Below the pieces are notes generated by a model. That model was not told where the DNA came from and did no database searches. It saw nothing but the letters and a program-made list of their open reading frames with translations. Both the position numbers and the translations under genes were made by a program. From Trichoplax adhaerens (Eukaryota > Placozoa > Uniplacotomia > Trichoplacea > Trichoplacidae), in contig NW_002060956.1 in assembly GCF_000150275.1 (NCBI RefSeq), positions 1,263,207 to 1,327,206 on the forward strand: 64,000 bases of DNA. Direction: 5' to 3'. This document shows positions 1 through 13,710 of this stretch, in pieces. How positions within the stretch are numbered: the first letter of the stretch is position 1; each line of letters opens with the position of its first letter.

Positions 1-322
1 CTATACTCGAGTTTTCCTATCTAATATCATCTAACCACCAGTTTTTGTTGAATTTTTGCTCTTTCTACTGAAACTATTCACTTTTAATGTCATTGATCAA
101 TTTAGATTATCAATAATCATCCATTTCGATTATTAATTGTCATCTCATTGCTTGAATCGGTACTAATCGATGCTCGAAAGCCATCCATTTTATACCAGGT
201 TGCACCCTGTTTTACTTCTGTCATTTTACTGAGCAATATCTACTCTATTCTATCCTCTAGACAATCTAGTGTTTATGGAAAAGAATCAAGATTGATCCCC
301 TATCTTGTTGAATTCAGTGAAA
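1..322. other. 5' flank of SLR gene A
   Basis: AT-rich sequence before the first ATG of the Sel1-repeat gene. It presumably holds the promoter and 5' leader. A short open frame at 148-345 has no ATG and no recognisable content. I see no clear TATA box or splice signal that would add an upstream exon. Confidence 0.4.
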
Positions 323-3300
323 ATGGATACGATGAGCACAGTTAGCAGTGCTACCATCAGTCGTAGCCAATCGGGCATACTGGATTCTCAAAGCAATCCA
401 CTCTTAGATCGCTACCTGAATAAAAATTACATAAATGATTTAATGAACAATGTTTTCCAACATTACTTATTTCTATCGGAAACTGATAGTAATTCTCATA
501 TCCATTTCCAACTTGGCTACATCTATCATCATGGCTTCGGATCGGTACCTAAAAATTTAAACAAAGCATTTTATCATTACCAGCTGGCTTCTGATGCAAA
601 ACATCCAGCAGCACAATATATGTTGTATAAATTATATGGGAGTGATCCTGCTAAAAGCGATTGCTATGTTCGAATTGTTAGTGAAGATGAATTGGTCGAT
701 TTAAAAGTGCGCACTTATGTTAAATCAGCAGCACAAGATAATCACTACTGTAAAGCCAATTTAACCTTATGGAAAGCCTATCGTAAATCTCAATTATGGC
801 ATGATATCATCAATCGAGCTGTTGAACGTTATAAGCAAATTTTAACCGATGTCAGTGAAGGCCGTCGAACGATGGAAACCGATCAATTAGCTGAAACTTA
901 CAACGAAATCGGCTATCTAACGGTGCAGTTAAACTTAAATAATAGCGCTAGCATTTATCGTCGTGCTATGGATTATTTCACTCGTGCTTGCCAATTAGGG
1001 AATGGTGCTGCCTATTTCAATGTTGGCTGTATGATGTATCATAATAGTTTCGGTGTTAAACGCGATGAATTAAAGATACAAGAATATTGCTTGAAAGCAG
1101 CAGAACGGCATCATCCTCGGGCTTTATATGTATTAGCGCGACAAAAATTAAATCCACGCATTAATTGTGAAGATGATTGCTTACTCGCCTATAGCTATTT
1201 AAGAGATTCTTGCACCTATCGTTATTCATCGACATTATTAGAATTAGGTTATGTCTATTTAATGGGGATTGGTGGGCAAATGAAAAATTTCAATATCGCA
1301 AGGCAATTCTTTGAAGAAGCTGCAGTCGCTTTCGATTATACCGATAGTTTTGGTAATATTCGCGCATTTCATGTCTTAGGTTATATGTATGAGCAAGGAT
1401 TAGGCTGTGATATCGATTATTCACGCTCTGCTTGTTATTATGCCTATGCTGCGCGCAAAAATAGCTACGAATCTTACTGTAAATTAGCCAAATTAATTGA
1501 AAAAAATCGTATACCAAGTCGCGATGTCAATGATGCAATCCAATTATATCAATTAGCCATCGATGCTAGCTATCATGCTGTTGGTTATGCAAATTATCGT
1601 TTAGGTAAATTATATTGTCGAGAAGGGGCAGCATATTATGATGATCGATTAGCATGTAAGCATTTTGTGGAAGCTTTTCGTTATTATGATGAAGCAGTAC
1701 GACAAAAGGAGCCAACAGCTGGCCAATGTTATCATATTGGAGTTATGTATCAATATGGTTATGGTGTGAAAGCCGATGGTGGTAAAGCGATCGATTTCTA
1801 TCGCTTAGCCATGAATTGTGCTGGCTTAACTTATAACATCTTGGATAAATGGTATGGTAAGAAAGCCAAACGTCAATATGATCAATATTTAACGCGTCAA
1901 GATCATGCTAATCAAGAAGAAAACGGACAAGATGATCGCCACAATTCAAATTATAATTCTGATCGACCTAATCGACCGATCTTGTCCGCTTTTACTGATG
2001 CTGCGGAAATGAGGCAATCACTCAATGATTTAGATGGTTTCCGTCTTGATTCCAAAGGTCTCCAGGTGGAACAAATTGAATTATTACCCCTGCTATCTCT
2101 TTACGATCAATGTGAAAATTTATCCACTGATCCATCTGAAATACCATCCATTTTAGATGAAAAATTAACCACCGAATTTCAATCCTTAGCTGCTGATAAC
2201 CTTCAAGTCAAGGATATCTTCCTGGAAGGTTATATCCAATTATTAAAAGAAGAAATTGTTAATCTTGATAATCAACAGCGTAATATTGATACTGCTATTG
2301 AAAATTTAAAAACCAACTTAACAAGTGATGAGAGAGATACCAGCCAAGAATTAGCTCGTTTAATTCAGGAATCAGAAGATTACACTAAAATTAGGAATGA
2401 TAAAATGAAAAAAATCTCCAATCTACAACATGTCCAAAATTATCCTCCACTATGTACATTCTATCATAGTTGTCGATTATCCTTAATTAAAGCATTATTA
2501 ATACCTTCCCTCGAGCGATTAGATACAAGTGGTGAAATCTTTTTCGATCCTACTGTTAACATGGAATTGAAAACTATTTCAAGCCAGTTATTACTCTCCG
2601 ATAATAATAGTCCATCCTTAGCTAAAAAATTAACTGCATCACCAACGCCTTCATCATCATCAGCAGCAGCAGCATCCTCTTCTTCAACCCACCGCCATCG
2701 ATTATCGCATCCCTCTCGACAAGAGCGATTAAAAATAACACGAATTGGTCTACAACGTGTGGAGAAAATTGCTGACAAAATTGCTCGAATGTTAACACTT
2801 AGTTACGAAAATCAATTATTATGTGTTACTAGTTGTGGTGCTAAATTATTAGGCCAATGTGCACTTGAATTTGTCCAATGTTATTTACCTCACCAATATG
2901 ATCAATCAGAACCATTACCAGCATCTGTGGTAGAATTCGATGAATGGATCATTCATACATTTATTCAAGGTATTACTGCCAATAATCATGAAACCGAGCA
3001 AACTTTACCCGTCAGCAATCGACGAGTACCTTGTGTTGTGATGGGGACGGAATGGACAGTTTATGGAGTCTTTAAGAAGCCAAGCTTGATGACGAGTGAT
3101 GGTGATTACTTTGCCACTTCCACATCGGATCCAGCAAAGTATGGCTACCGTTATGTCAACCGTAAAGAATTGGAACAAATTAAATTGCAAACGCAAGAAA
3201 TTGAGGTAACCATCACAACACCAGCATCGACAACATTATCATCATCGTCTTCTACAAGTGTTGATTTATCCTTAGCTGTACAAGAGCAGTCAACAACAAC

Positions 3301-5462
3301 AACAAGCAGCAATCAGCTATTAGCGACACCGACAACAGTGCAAGAAATGTCGACAAGCCGTATCTTAGCTCGTGAGAATGATTTATTAAATCAACAAGTT
3401 TGCGAATTAATGAATGAAGTCCAAAAATTGAAGAAATCGGCCTACAATGCTCAAGACGATGTCGATGCAAGCAATGAATCACAACAGCTAACAAGCAACG
3501 ATAAAATATTGCAACCGTTATTACAAGAAGTCAAGCAATTACGTAGCGATGTTAATCTCTTGAAGAAAATTTTAATCTCCAAAGCGTCATCGGATGAACA
3601 GCAAGATTTAGCCAATTTAGTGCGAGAATTAGCCTTGACGAGGAGCGATACAGCCGAAACATTATCCGGTATGTTTCTATTCTGTCTACTGTAAGCTATT
3701 TTTAGTATGGATTACTTTATTTCTTGATGAATAAAGATCACAATCTGTTTGATTTTAGATATGATTGATGAAAAGTCTTCTGTTATACTCGAAAGTGAGG
3801 GAAATAATATAGATGGTAAGTTAGGATAATACTGTAATTTATTGTGGCCTCCGTATTGAATTCTACAAATCCCAATAGCGATTCATAAAATAAATTCACT
3901 TTGCTTGTTCCGTTATTGAATCTTTCCATCAGTCTTATTTCCTACATTACTGTTTTGATATTACAATTAGCTAATTGCTTTAGCTAATACTAATACATAG
4001 AACTGACTAATTCTTTAAAAGAGAATCCGACAAAAAAGCAATCAGCTTGATATGTACGAGTAGATACAGAAGTATACTTTTTCTCAAGTGTTATTCAGGA
4101 CTAGTTTTGCTTGCCATTGAAATTAAAATATCTGCAATCTTCCATGATTGGGAATAACTATGTATCGTAGGCGATCTGAACTACACGAAATAGTCAAATT
4201 ATTGCAAGATTAGTACCAAAATACTATAAAAGATTGTCGAGCTGTTGACATATAGATTCAATTATCCTTTAAACAGGCATTTGTAAATTGATCAAGCTAT
4301 TTAGCGAAAATATATAGCATAGGCACCAGTAATTATGCAAGTTCTAATTCTGTAACTTGCTTCAAAGCTTACAGTATAATTCTAAATAATTATAATTTAA
4401 TCAAGCTGGCCAGCGATTACGGTATGGATTTAGTATACAAGCTGTACGAACGTTTGTTCTTTTTAATTTTTATTTCTGTTGCCTAGTATAAGACTTCTGT
4501 TTACTTTCATAGACCTATTTAGAGTGTATAGTAGCTATCCAGCAAAATTCTGTGATTACTCTATACATTAATTACGAATTATCACTATAGAAAAATTCAA
4601 ATTTGACCTGTTTATCGGACTATCGGTATAGGCGAGTTGTCGATGTATAGATTCAATAGTGATATAATTCTTTAAATATATTTTCATAAATTGATCAAGC
4701 TATTAGCGAAAAAGATATAAAATCAGCGGCAGTAATAGTGAAAGTTTCGATTCTGCAACTTACGTCAAAGCTTACTGTATAGTTCTTAACTGATGTCATC
4801 AAGTTATCCAGCGATTGCGGTATAGACTTAATATAAAGTATTGGTTCTTTCAGTTTTATTTCTGCACCTAGTTCAAGGCTTACGACTACTTTTATAGACC
4901 TATTTAGAGTGCACAGTAGCTATTTAGCAAAATATTTAATGGTTGCTCTATACACTGAATACGAATTATCTATAAAATAATTTCAAATTTGACCAATTGG
5001 TAAGGCTATAGCTTAAATCGAGCTGTTGATCCAGTTTGAAAGGCTAAAGTTTAACTTTATGCAAATTTACAGCGAATAGTTGTAAAATGGCATTTATATG
5101 AATTGCTATTGTTATCAAAATTGCTCTAAATTAATTATTATCCTTTAGAATGATAATAAAGCTAGAGAATTCTTTATTAAAGTAAATAAAATTGCTAATT
5201 TAAGTCATTTATATTTATGAAACTACTTTAGAAAATGTCCGAGAAACCCGTGGAACAGCTGATATCAAAGATAACGAGTGAGCTTACTATTCCTATCATT
5301 TAATATATTTATCCATACCTATCCTAACACTACCAATACTTTTTAAATTAGTTTAAAGTTGTGATATTAATACGAGTATTGGAATTAAAAATTGTTTAAT
5401 CAATTTCCTACTCATGTCGAGTTTATTCATTTCTATTTAGCGACGAAATGGTCATGGTTTAA
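323..5462 (+). CDS. Sel1-like repeat protein A, long form with unknown central domain and coiled-coil tail
   Basis: Seen: exons 323-3668, 3759-3815, 5232-5277 and 5441-5462 join in phase (G|AT, G|AA, GA|C) to 1156 residues. The start is the first ATG of a frame that otherwise opens at a TTG. Residues about 58-520 are Sel1-like repeats (pattern FQLGYIYHHG...KAFYHYQLA), alpha-alpha units that usually scaffold protein complexes. Residues about 625-700 look coiled coil, about 770-796 is a Ser/Ala-rich linker, and about 800-970 is a compact Cys/Trp-containing stretch I cannot assign. About 1010-1090 is coiled coil. No signal peptide or membrane segment is visible, so a cytosolic protein is likely (inference). 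The three tail exons are tiny; the last codes for only a few residues before TAA and is the least certain. Introns are 90, 1416 and 163 bp. Paralogues are B, C and D. The partner and function are unknown. Confidence 0.8.
4238..5018. repeat. Two-copy diverged tandem repeat, ~390 bp, in intron 2 of gene A
   Basis: The block starting with a CGAG(C/T)TGT motif at 4238 recurs at 4633, and its first bases appear again at 5019. Shared landmarks in order are GTATAGATTCAAT, AATTGATCAAGCTATT, TCAAAGCTTAC, ATAGACCTATTTAGAGTG and TTCAAATTTGACC. The copies carry many substitutions and small indels, so the duplication is old. There is no coding frame. Confidence 0.8.
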
Positions 5463-6933
5463 GAAATGGCCAGAATAAGAACGAAGCGTGGATAAGAATA
5501 TCATTAACATCGCACTATAGCTACTTTAGAAAATACGATCCATTTGATATTCTGTCTACTGCAGAAAAAATTTTGAATACATATTTCCTGAATATTATGT
5601 GAAACTTTACTAGTCTTAACTACAGATACGATGCTACTATTTTTAAGATACATAATCAAAGCATGAATCCGCGAATCCTGTTTTTATCCTAAATTATGTT
5701 TAAATAATAAAACATATACCTTTCTAATCATTTTTATATCAACCTAAACTATCATTTGCTATGGATTTGCCAAATTTTACATTAAAAATTTCATCAGCAA
5801 TTCTATATTGCAATGATCACTACGCTTGATTACCTATCCGTTTTGCCGAATTTGTATACTTAAAAACATTGAATATATCACGAATATGATAGGCAAAACA
5901 TTACTGCGCCTTTTTGACCATTGATTGAGCCAAAAAATAATTTTTTGCTCACCAAATTGAATATGCAATTAATCTTTTTATGGAAAATGATCGCCTCAAT
6001 TTTGTCATATAGATATTGGAGAAAATTTATCAATCATCACTTATGTTAACAATATTTGCAATGAAAATCTTGCTAGACATGTAATAATAAAAGATACGAA
6101 TAGAATTTACACGACTCTATATTCATTTTTATACTCTTAATTAATTATGATGTGTTATTAGCCTTGATATTTCAATCGTTATGAGTTTCGTAACTATTTT
6201 TGATCATTTACTCTTCTTTTGTAACTATTTTATGGCAAGAATGGTCTAATTTAACCTGTTATGCCTAAACCTATATTGAGACACTATAAGATACTACATC
6301 TATCACCTTTATCCTTGAAACTGAAATCGACAGTAGAGTAGGATTTGCTTTGAGTCGCTTATTTATCCTTTCTCGTTTAATCCGTTGCATTTGATAGCGA
6401 GAATAGCCAATGTTAACCTGTTATCTCTTCATAAAATTAAGATACAGAGAATATGCTACTCATTTTTGAAAGTAAAATCTATAGTACAAAAACATGGCAA
6501 ATTTTGAGATATTTATAAGTAAACTCGTCTAGGCTGAAGCAAATTGTGTCAGCTGATCAAAAATAATATCATAGCATTATAAAACGAAAGTATAAAATCT
6601 AAATTAGCATTTTTAAACTCTATTTATAGTCCGTGGCTAGATATTCCAATTAAGTATTTTGTGAGACATTCAAGAAGGGAAAACCGTCTTTATCGAGATA
6701 TACAAGTACATCATTGTACTCTAATTTATAGCAAGCTAATTAACTTGATTTATGAGACAAATTGGAAATACACAACGATAGCTAAGGATAACTTTGCCCT
6801 TTCTTGCTTTCCTCTTAATTTACTTGCTATGATAGCAGCATAATGAAGATTTGTTTTTAGGATTCTACTTCAAGTTTCTGTATTGAAACAAGTGTTGTGG
6901 CTTTAAAAAGATTACAACATACTTTGCTAAACC

Positions 6934-7258
6934 CAAACTTGATTGAAAAGTCAGTCCATTAATAGTTTATTTAAATCAATACAGTTATTAGTAGTTAGAT
7001 AATATTATACAACTGTGCACTTATCTATTTAAAACATGCATAAAATCATAGATAAATTAATATCGTTACATTCCTAGATAAGTAATCTTGCAGAAACTAT
7101 GTTACAGTAGCTATTAACCCTCTTATACCAAGTTGAACCTAAACTTGATTAAAAAATCATTCAATTTATAGTAAATTTGCATCAATATCAGTTATCAGTG
7201 TTTATATAATATTATAAAAGTATACACTTATCTATTAAAAATATGTATAAGGTCATCT
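6934..7258. repeat. Two-copy diverged tandem repeat, ~206 bp
   Basis: The motif AAACTTGATT starts copies near 6935 and 7141. It is followed in both by TATTTAAATCAATA/ATTTGCATCAATAT, CAGTTAT(T/C)AGT, ATAATATTAT and CACTTATCTATT. Spacing is conserved at about 206 bp. Confidence 0.7.
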
Positions 7259-7504
7259 TGAGGAGCTATGATAAAAGTAATTTTATTTAAGAGGAAAATT
7301 GGAATTCATCAGAAATTAATCGTTGTAGTATAGGTAACGGCTAGAAAATCAATTAGTTTTTAAAGTCCATTTTCATAAATCACTAAAGACTTTATTACTA
7401 GGCTGAAAGTGATGGTAAACTTGATAAATTAATTTAAAACCAATTTGCAATATTGATGAGAATCTAGGATAGCGATATTATACGTTAGGTAAGACTCTGC
7501 TAAA

Positions 7505-8123
7505 GATAAAAGGCCAATGATACGGATGCTAATTAAAAGAATTTAGCAATATAATGATCAGTGAGGATAGATTTATTAAAGGAAAGGAGAGGATTATGAA
7601 TTCTTGCACGACACTACTCATAGCATGTATAGTAAAGTCATTTCAAGACCAATTAGCTCAATCCTAACTAAAATTGAGCAATTTGTCCATCCTTCCCTAT
7701 GTTTTACACCATGCTAGAAATAGTTATTCCCACTATTATCGAAACATGATTCCTATCTGATCTATTCTAAACTCAATTATTCTACTCCACTAATGGTATT
7801 GACACTATTAAAAAATCTTTAAGGATAACTTTATCGTTCTGATGGAGGTCAATGGTATGAATAATCATTAAAAGAATTTATCGATATGATGATCGCTGAA
7901 GATAGTGTATTAAAGGAAGGGAAAGATTATTCATTCTTACACTGTACTACATGTCATAGCATCTAGTTGATGGAGTTCAAGGCCAATTTAGCTCAACGAT
8001 AACTAAGGATAAGCAATTTGTCCTTTCTTTCCTATGTCTTTCACCAAGACCGAAAGAGTCATTCGTACTACTAGCAAGCTGTCATTCTCATCGACTCTAT
8101 TCTAAACTAAACTCTTCTACCCC
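7505..8123. repeat. Two-copy tandem repeat, 335 bp
   Basis: Landmarks recur exactly 335 bp apart: AGG(C/T)CAATG at 7510 and 7845, TTAAAAGAATTTA at 7533 and 7868, and TCTATTCTAAACT at 7761 and 8096. The constant spacing shows few net indels even though many bases differ. Confidence 0.8.
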
Positions 8124-9663
8124 TTATCCACCATTTTGCCGTTCATGGAATTAGAATATCCAATTCTAATCATGACAAATCTTTACAGAGTACTAACAAA
8201 TAGCCATTACCTATAGACAACTGAATGACGTCAATTGGAGTAAGGCTAATTAAGTTAGCCTTCTCTACTAACCAATGATAATGTCTAAGTAGACAATTCT
8301 CTTTGAAAAGAGGACTAATCCTTGCTGGCACTTGGACGCATTGGAACTCTATACTATTGGATAAGCAATCCAGTCTCTCATGTTACCATATGTTAACAAC
8401 ATACTGCATCGATCAATTAAATACTTCTTCTATAGCGATTGGATGCAAGCATGATTGTGCGAAAATTTGCTTTTGTCCCCGTTATTATCATGTAAACTAG
8501 GATGGCACAAGTATAAAGCCATTGATGTCTGCTTCCATTGGAGGTCCATGTATGAAGAGTAGAAGAAGAATGTTGAAAGTAGAGTAGAGTAGAGGATACC
8601 CACATTTTTCCATATAATAAATCAATACAGCAAGTGGTAGTAGTTGTGCTAGTAAGTTGAAATTGATATTGAAATTTATGGACAATGAAAGCTCAAGCTA
8701 AGTTTAGAATGGAGTCAAGACTGCTCTAGTTGCCTTCAATCAATATCGATCCAATTTTTATTCCTTTATTTTTCTACCTTAACCCTATCGAAAGACAGCG
8801 CTAGTAATCCTGAATTCGATCCAATCTCCTCAAGTTCTCCTTCCTTGTTTCTTTTTTATTCTTGCTTAGTCATCAATCGACTCATTAAGATTTCAAAGAA
8901 GCCTGACGACATTGATATCAGCCATCTCTGTAGGATAGAGCTTTGATGATTGACGTGGTCTACACTGCTTAAATCATTACATCCCTGTCCATGACATTGA
9001 CATTGATAGAAAGGGAAATTACAGCCATTTCTACCTTATTACAACTAGCAATAAAAACAGGAATATCCACATTTGTTTCTACAGCTTCAAATGACAGAAA
9101 GGATTCATACTATGTATCAATGATAGCATCAATACGACTTTAATGATTGCCGACCATTAAAAGATTATTCTTCCGTCTACTAACCGTAGTGGAATTTCTT
9201 CATAGCAAGATCAATCTATTCCTTTTTTAGTCAATATTACGTCCAATAATAAAGACGATAGGCAAGTAATGATCCAAAAGATTTCAATCACAACCAGGTA
9301 TTAACATCTAATTTTCCTTATCTTAAAGTACGGAGATTTCCTGCTAGTAAAGTCAAGACCATCTCTTGTCGCTAGGATCTCTAATTACATTAGTGATCAC
9401 TTACAAAAGCTAATCTCGCTCTAAACACAAGGAAGAAAAGTAATTAAAAATTAAATTATTACGGTAATTGACTGGATGTTACTAAAATACAATTATTGTT
9501 ATTATTGGTAATCAGCAAGGAGAGTTGTTTTTATTTCTACGAAAAAATTAATACAGTAGGATTAAGTCAAAAAGTAAATCAAAACAATTCCATAGAAAGT
9601 GATCCCTAGACCTACTGCTTGGCCAATCTTCTTCCCCTTGTATTCTGCATTCAATCGATCGTG

Positions 9664-12600
9664 ATGGAAGAAATTGCTCCTATGTTGGAGAAATTCATCC
9701 AGGATGATTACATCAATCAAGCAATCCTGGACGCCAAAGAAGATTGTCTACATCATTGCCAAAGTGAAAATAACGCTCATGCCTATTACCAATTAGGACA
9801 ATTTTATTATCAGGATTGGAGTGATAACCAACTTAGCGATTTAAGTAAAGCATTAAATTATTTCGAAAAAGCATCACAAGGTAACCATCCTATTGCTATG
9901 TATATGCTATATGTATTACTAGGTAACCATGAAGAAGAGGTTCAAAAATTATACGGTCATCTCAGTGAACAAGATTTAATGTTAAAACGTGGTAAATTAT
10001 GCTTGAAAGCAGCTTCTCAAGGTAGGCGATCATGCAATGCCCATAAAGAAATAACCCATACTATTATTCATTCTATCTCATGGCGCGAGACTTATTTGAA
10101 GATATTAGAAGAATATAAGCAAACGATTGAAATAGAAGAGAAAAATCTACAAAGTGAGAACTTAGGCCAACTATATAATATGGTTGCTTATTTATTATGG
10201 ATGACCAATGAAGAACGAGATTTACAAATTTTTACGCAAGCCATTAACTATTTTAAAAAATCGTCATGGCAATACCAGTATGCTGCTGGTTATTATAACT
10301 TAGCCGATTGGGCATTATCTGCTTATGCTAATATTATTGATGACGATTTCGATGAGGATATTACTGAGTGCATGAAATTGGCCGGTGAATTAGGCCATCC
10401 ATTAGCCTTATATCATTTAGCCAATGAAAGTATTAATCCAGACAGTGATTCCAATCAACGCAACATGCGAATGAGCGATTACTTAACGCGTTCGTCTACA
10501 AGTCTTGGCTATGCCGAGACTTTAGTCTGTTTAGGTTGTCTACATTTACATGGTATTAATGATGGCCAATCGGATTTTAAATTAGCTAAACGCTATTTCC
10601 GACAAGCTTGCTTAGCACCTAGTTATGAAGAATCGCATTGGATTGGTAGTCATTGGGCCTATCATCAACTAGCTTATATCTTTGAAAAAGGTTTGGATGA
10701 TACAAAACAATATTCCTTAGCCGGTAGCTTATATGCACAGGCTGGACTATTGAAAAATTATCATTCATTTTGTAAATTAGCCAAGTTAATTGAGAAAAAG
10801 AGATTAGAAAATGCCAATATAGCCCTTGCAATTCGATTATATCAGACTGCAGCTACCTATGATGAAGATACTGCAGGATACGCTAATTATCGCTTAGGTA
10901 AGATTTACCTCAACGATGCTGAACATGTTGATGCTAATAAATCCAAGCGTTGCTTTCGGCTAGCTTATAAATTTTATAAATCGGAAATTGAATTATGCGC
11001 TAATGCTGGCCACTATTATCGCTTGGGTTTAATGCATCATTTTGGCTATGGCATTGGATTAGATCAAACGAAAGCAAGTAAATTATATCAAAAATGTATC
11101 TACGAAGCACGCTTATCGCATAATATTTCTATCAGACATTATCGTCAAAAAGCAATCAACAAATTAAATATTCTCTTTGATGATGAAAATTATAGCCAAC
11201 AATTAGCTCATCAAGCTCCTACGACAATGCAATCCATGATGGAAAAAGTTAGTCGTTTTGATGATCCATCATGGCAGGAAATGTTAGGGTTAGATCAAGC
11301 GGCTGTATTGGAAGAAAATCATGCCTTGAAAAAACGCATGTCCCAAATTGAGGAAACACTAGAATTGATGAAAAAGAGGTTAACATTAAATATCAGTGAT
11401 CAACAACAACTACCCATTCATGAGCAGACTATTACAGAAGAACAATTTTCGTCTCCTCAATCTGACCAAAATGAGAATAATAGCCAACAAGTCGAAGATG
11501 ACGGTAATTTCTCTATCTATCATTAAAAATAGTCTGTTTTACTTCATGATAAACTAGTGCCTACAACTTTATTCTATTTAACGTAGCTGAAGTGGATTGA
11601 GTAAAGGCTGCAATTATGAAAGAGAAAACTAGTTCTATTTCGTGATTTACATAAACATATTCAATTTAAAGCACTATGGTTAGGATAGGCATATAACATA
11701 GAAAATAGCCTACTGTACTGTAAGTCTGATCAATTTTTTGCTATGTCTTTAAAAAATGGAATGGATTGAGTGAAAGTGAAAATGTAAGAGAAAATTGAGG
11801 TGTGCTACTTTACGGATAGAATCGTTTAAGGCTAAATGGACAAGAATATCAACTAGACCTATTTAGCGACTTACATTAACGTATTCAATTTAACAAACGC
11901 ATATATAGAGACACATAAACATGGTTAGGATAAGTATATAACATAAAAAATAGTATAGCGTACTGTAAATCTGATTAATGGGATAGATCGAGTGAAATTG
12001 AAATTATGAGAGCAATTTAAAATGTGCCTCTTGTTTAAGGCTAAGTAGACATACTTAGGAGTGGAACAGACGAATCGGAATACTTAACCCCATAGTTTCA
12101 CCAGTTTGAAGAAACAGAGAACATGGATTAGAAATAGTTTACTATTCTTTTTATCCATTTAGTGTAAATAGATCACATCATTCTTACCAAGATGAAGTAA
12201 TTAAAACTAAAATCATAAAAGAGATTAGTCATAAGTGATATACAATTTCTGGAATTGTTTAACGTTAAAATGTACATGCATCGATATAAAATAGACGCGT
12301 TGAAATGGTCTATTATACTTTTCATGAACTTAGTGTCTATTAATATATCATTTTTACCTAAGATTAAAGCGATTAAAAGTGGATTTATTAAAGATTGGCA
12401 TACTATAGTATATGATTTCTAGAATTTATTAATGCAGAAATAGGCATTATTAGATATGGAATAGATGGGTCGAAAATGATCTAGTATACATTCATAAATT
12501 TAGTATCTGTTATTTATAACAACATCATTTTAATCAGAACTGGAACCTTAAAAGAGAAGATTGTGCATTCTATGTAATTTCTGGAATTGTTTAAAGTCGG

Positions 12601-13710
12601 AAAATGCACATGTATAGACATAGACTAGATGCACAGAAATAGTCTACTGTGCTTTTCGTCAATAAATAGATATGTATACGTGTAGATACCCAGACTGAAA
12701 ACAGTCTGCTCTACTTTATATCAATTAAGTAATTATGACAATATCATTTAACGTAAGATTTGATTAATTACAACTGGAGGTATCATAAAGAAGATTTAGC
12801 AAAGTATGTTAATCTTGGAAATCTTTAAAGCAAAAAAATCACATGCAGAGATGTGTATTAATGGTACAGAAATAGTCTACTATTCATTGATTTATAGATA
12901 TACTTGTTGTATATGATATAAACTGAAAACAGTCTGCTACATATTTAATCAATTTAGTGCCTACCATCATATCATTCCTAGGAAAAAATGGAGTAGCTTA
13001 ATTAAAGTTAGATTCATAAAGAGAATATTAAGCCTATTAAATGATTACTAGAATTGCCTAAAGTTAAAATATGCTTTATAAGATATACGGTAGAATAGAG
13101 GCATCAACATTATCGACGAAGTTTCATCAGTTTAGTATCTAGGATCATATTTTTCTACAAAAGATTGGACTAATTAAAATGGAAACTATGAAATAGAAAA
13201 TTAGGCATACTATGTGATTATAGAATTATTTATAGCTAGCATATACATGCAGAAATAAGGAATCAATGCATCGAAATAGTCTACTGTATTTTCATGAGTT
13301 TAGTCTCTAGAACTAGCATTAAGATTTGAACTCGTATAACGTACTGTCCAGTGGCAGGCTATTTGTTCCTTCTTTCCGAAAAGTGGGATAGCTTACCTGT
13401 TTCAATACTTTTACCCTACCTAATGACGAATTTGATCTTCTATTTTCCTCGATACTAATCCATTTTTGTATTTTTATCTACTATAGTTTACATAGATGGT
13501 GTCAAGCTACGAAAAAAGAAAGCCAGTCCTTCAACTCCCGTCAAAACAAATAATATACAACCATCTCGAGGCTCTCCTAATTTAGCCAATGAGAATCAAC
13601 AGTTAAAGCAAGCTAATAACAGATTAACTCTTGAAGTTTCCGAGCTGAAAGAACAAGTTAAGAGATTATCAGTTATTATTAATAAGGCCTCAAAAGAAAC
13701 TGACTTATAA
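9664..13710 (+). CDS. Sel1-like repeat protein B with coiled-coil tail
   Basis: Exon 9664-11503 ends GAC G|gtaatt. Exon 13487-13710 begins after a TATAG acceptor with TT, giving GTT, and runs to TAA. The joined frame is 687 residues. The start is the first ATG in the frame. Residues about 30-510 are Sel1-like repeats, aligned by eye with genes A, C and D from the LEKFI...YINQ lead-in to the closing ...RHYRQKA segment. About 543-575 is a coiled coil, and the second exon adds a stronger one (NENQQLKQ-type heptads). Without splicing the frame would stop at 11526, giving a form lacking the final coiled coil. The phase-1 donor right after the acidic linker matches genes A and C, which supports the splice. 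The 1983-bp intron is full of tandem repeats. The second exon lies far away, so an undetected micro-exon is possible. Function unknown; scaffold role inferred from the repeats. Confidence 0.78.
11590..12000. repeat. Diverged tandem repeat, ~170-225 bp, three copies, in intron of gene B
   Basis: GATTGAGT/GATCGAGT blocks at about 11594, 11764 and 11986 are each followed by an A-rich ATTATGA(A)AGAG-like stretch. ACATAAACATATTCAATTTAA at 11650 recurs as ACATTAACGTATTCAATTTAA near 11873. TAGCCTACTGTACTGTAA at 11706 is matched at 11951. Confidence 0.6.
12240..13330. repeat. Six-copy degenerate tandem array in intron of gene B
   Basis: A core TTTCTGGAATTGTTTAA(A)G with variants occurs near 12250, 12417, 12580, 12813, 13047 and 13217. 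Each is followed by a variant of ATGCACATG-AGAATAGA, then GAAATAGTCTACTGT-TTTTCATGAATTTAGT. Spacing varies from about 163 to 234 bp. Individual copies are strongly diverged. Confidence 0.65.

Larger units (their letters stand above)
5463..9663. other. Intergenic region between SLR genes A and B
   Basis: 4.2 kb of AT-rich DNA. Open frames here are short (under about 65 codons), mostly lack ATG and show no family resemblance. It contains at least two diverged tandem duplications (6934-7258 and 7505-8123). I see no RNA gene or transposase remnant. Confidence 0.5.

Noticed and set aside
11504-11526. Gene B ending at the in-frame TAA at 11526 as the only form
   Set aside because: A phase-1 donor just before it matches genes A and C, and a phase-matched coiled-coil exon lies at 13487. 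Kept only as a possible unspliced isoform.
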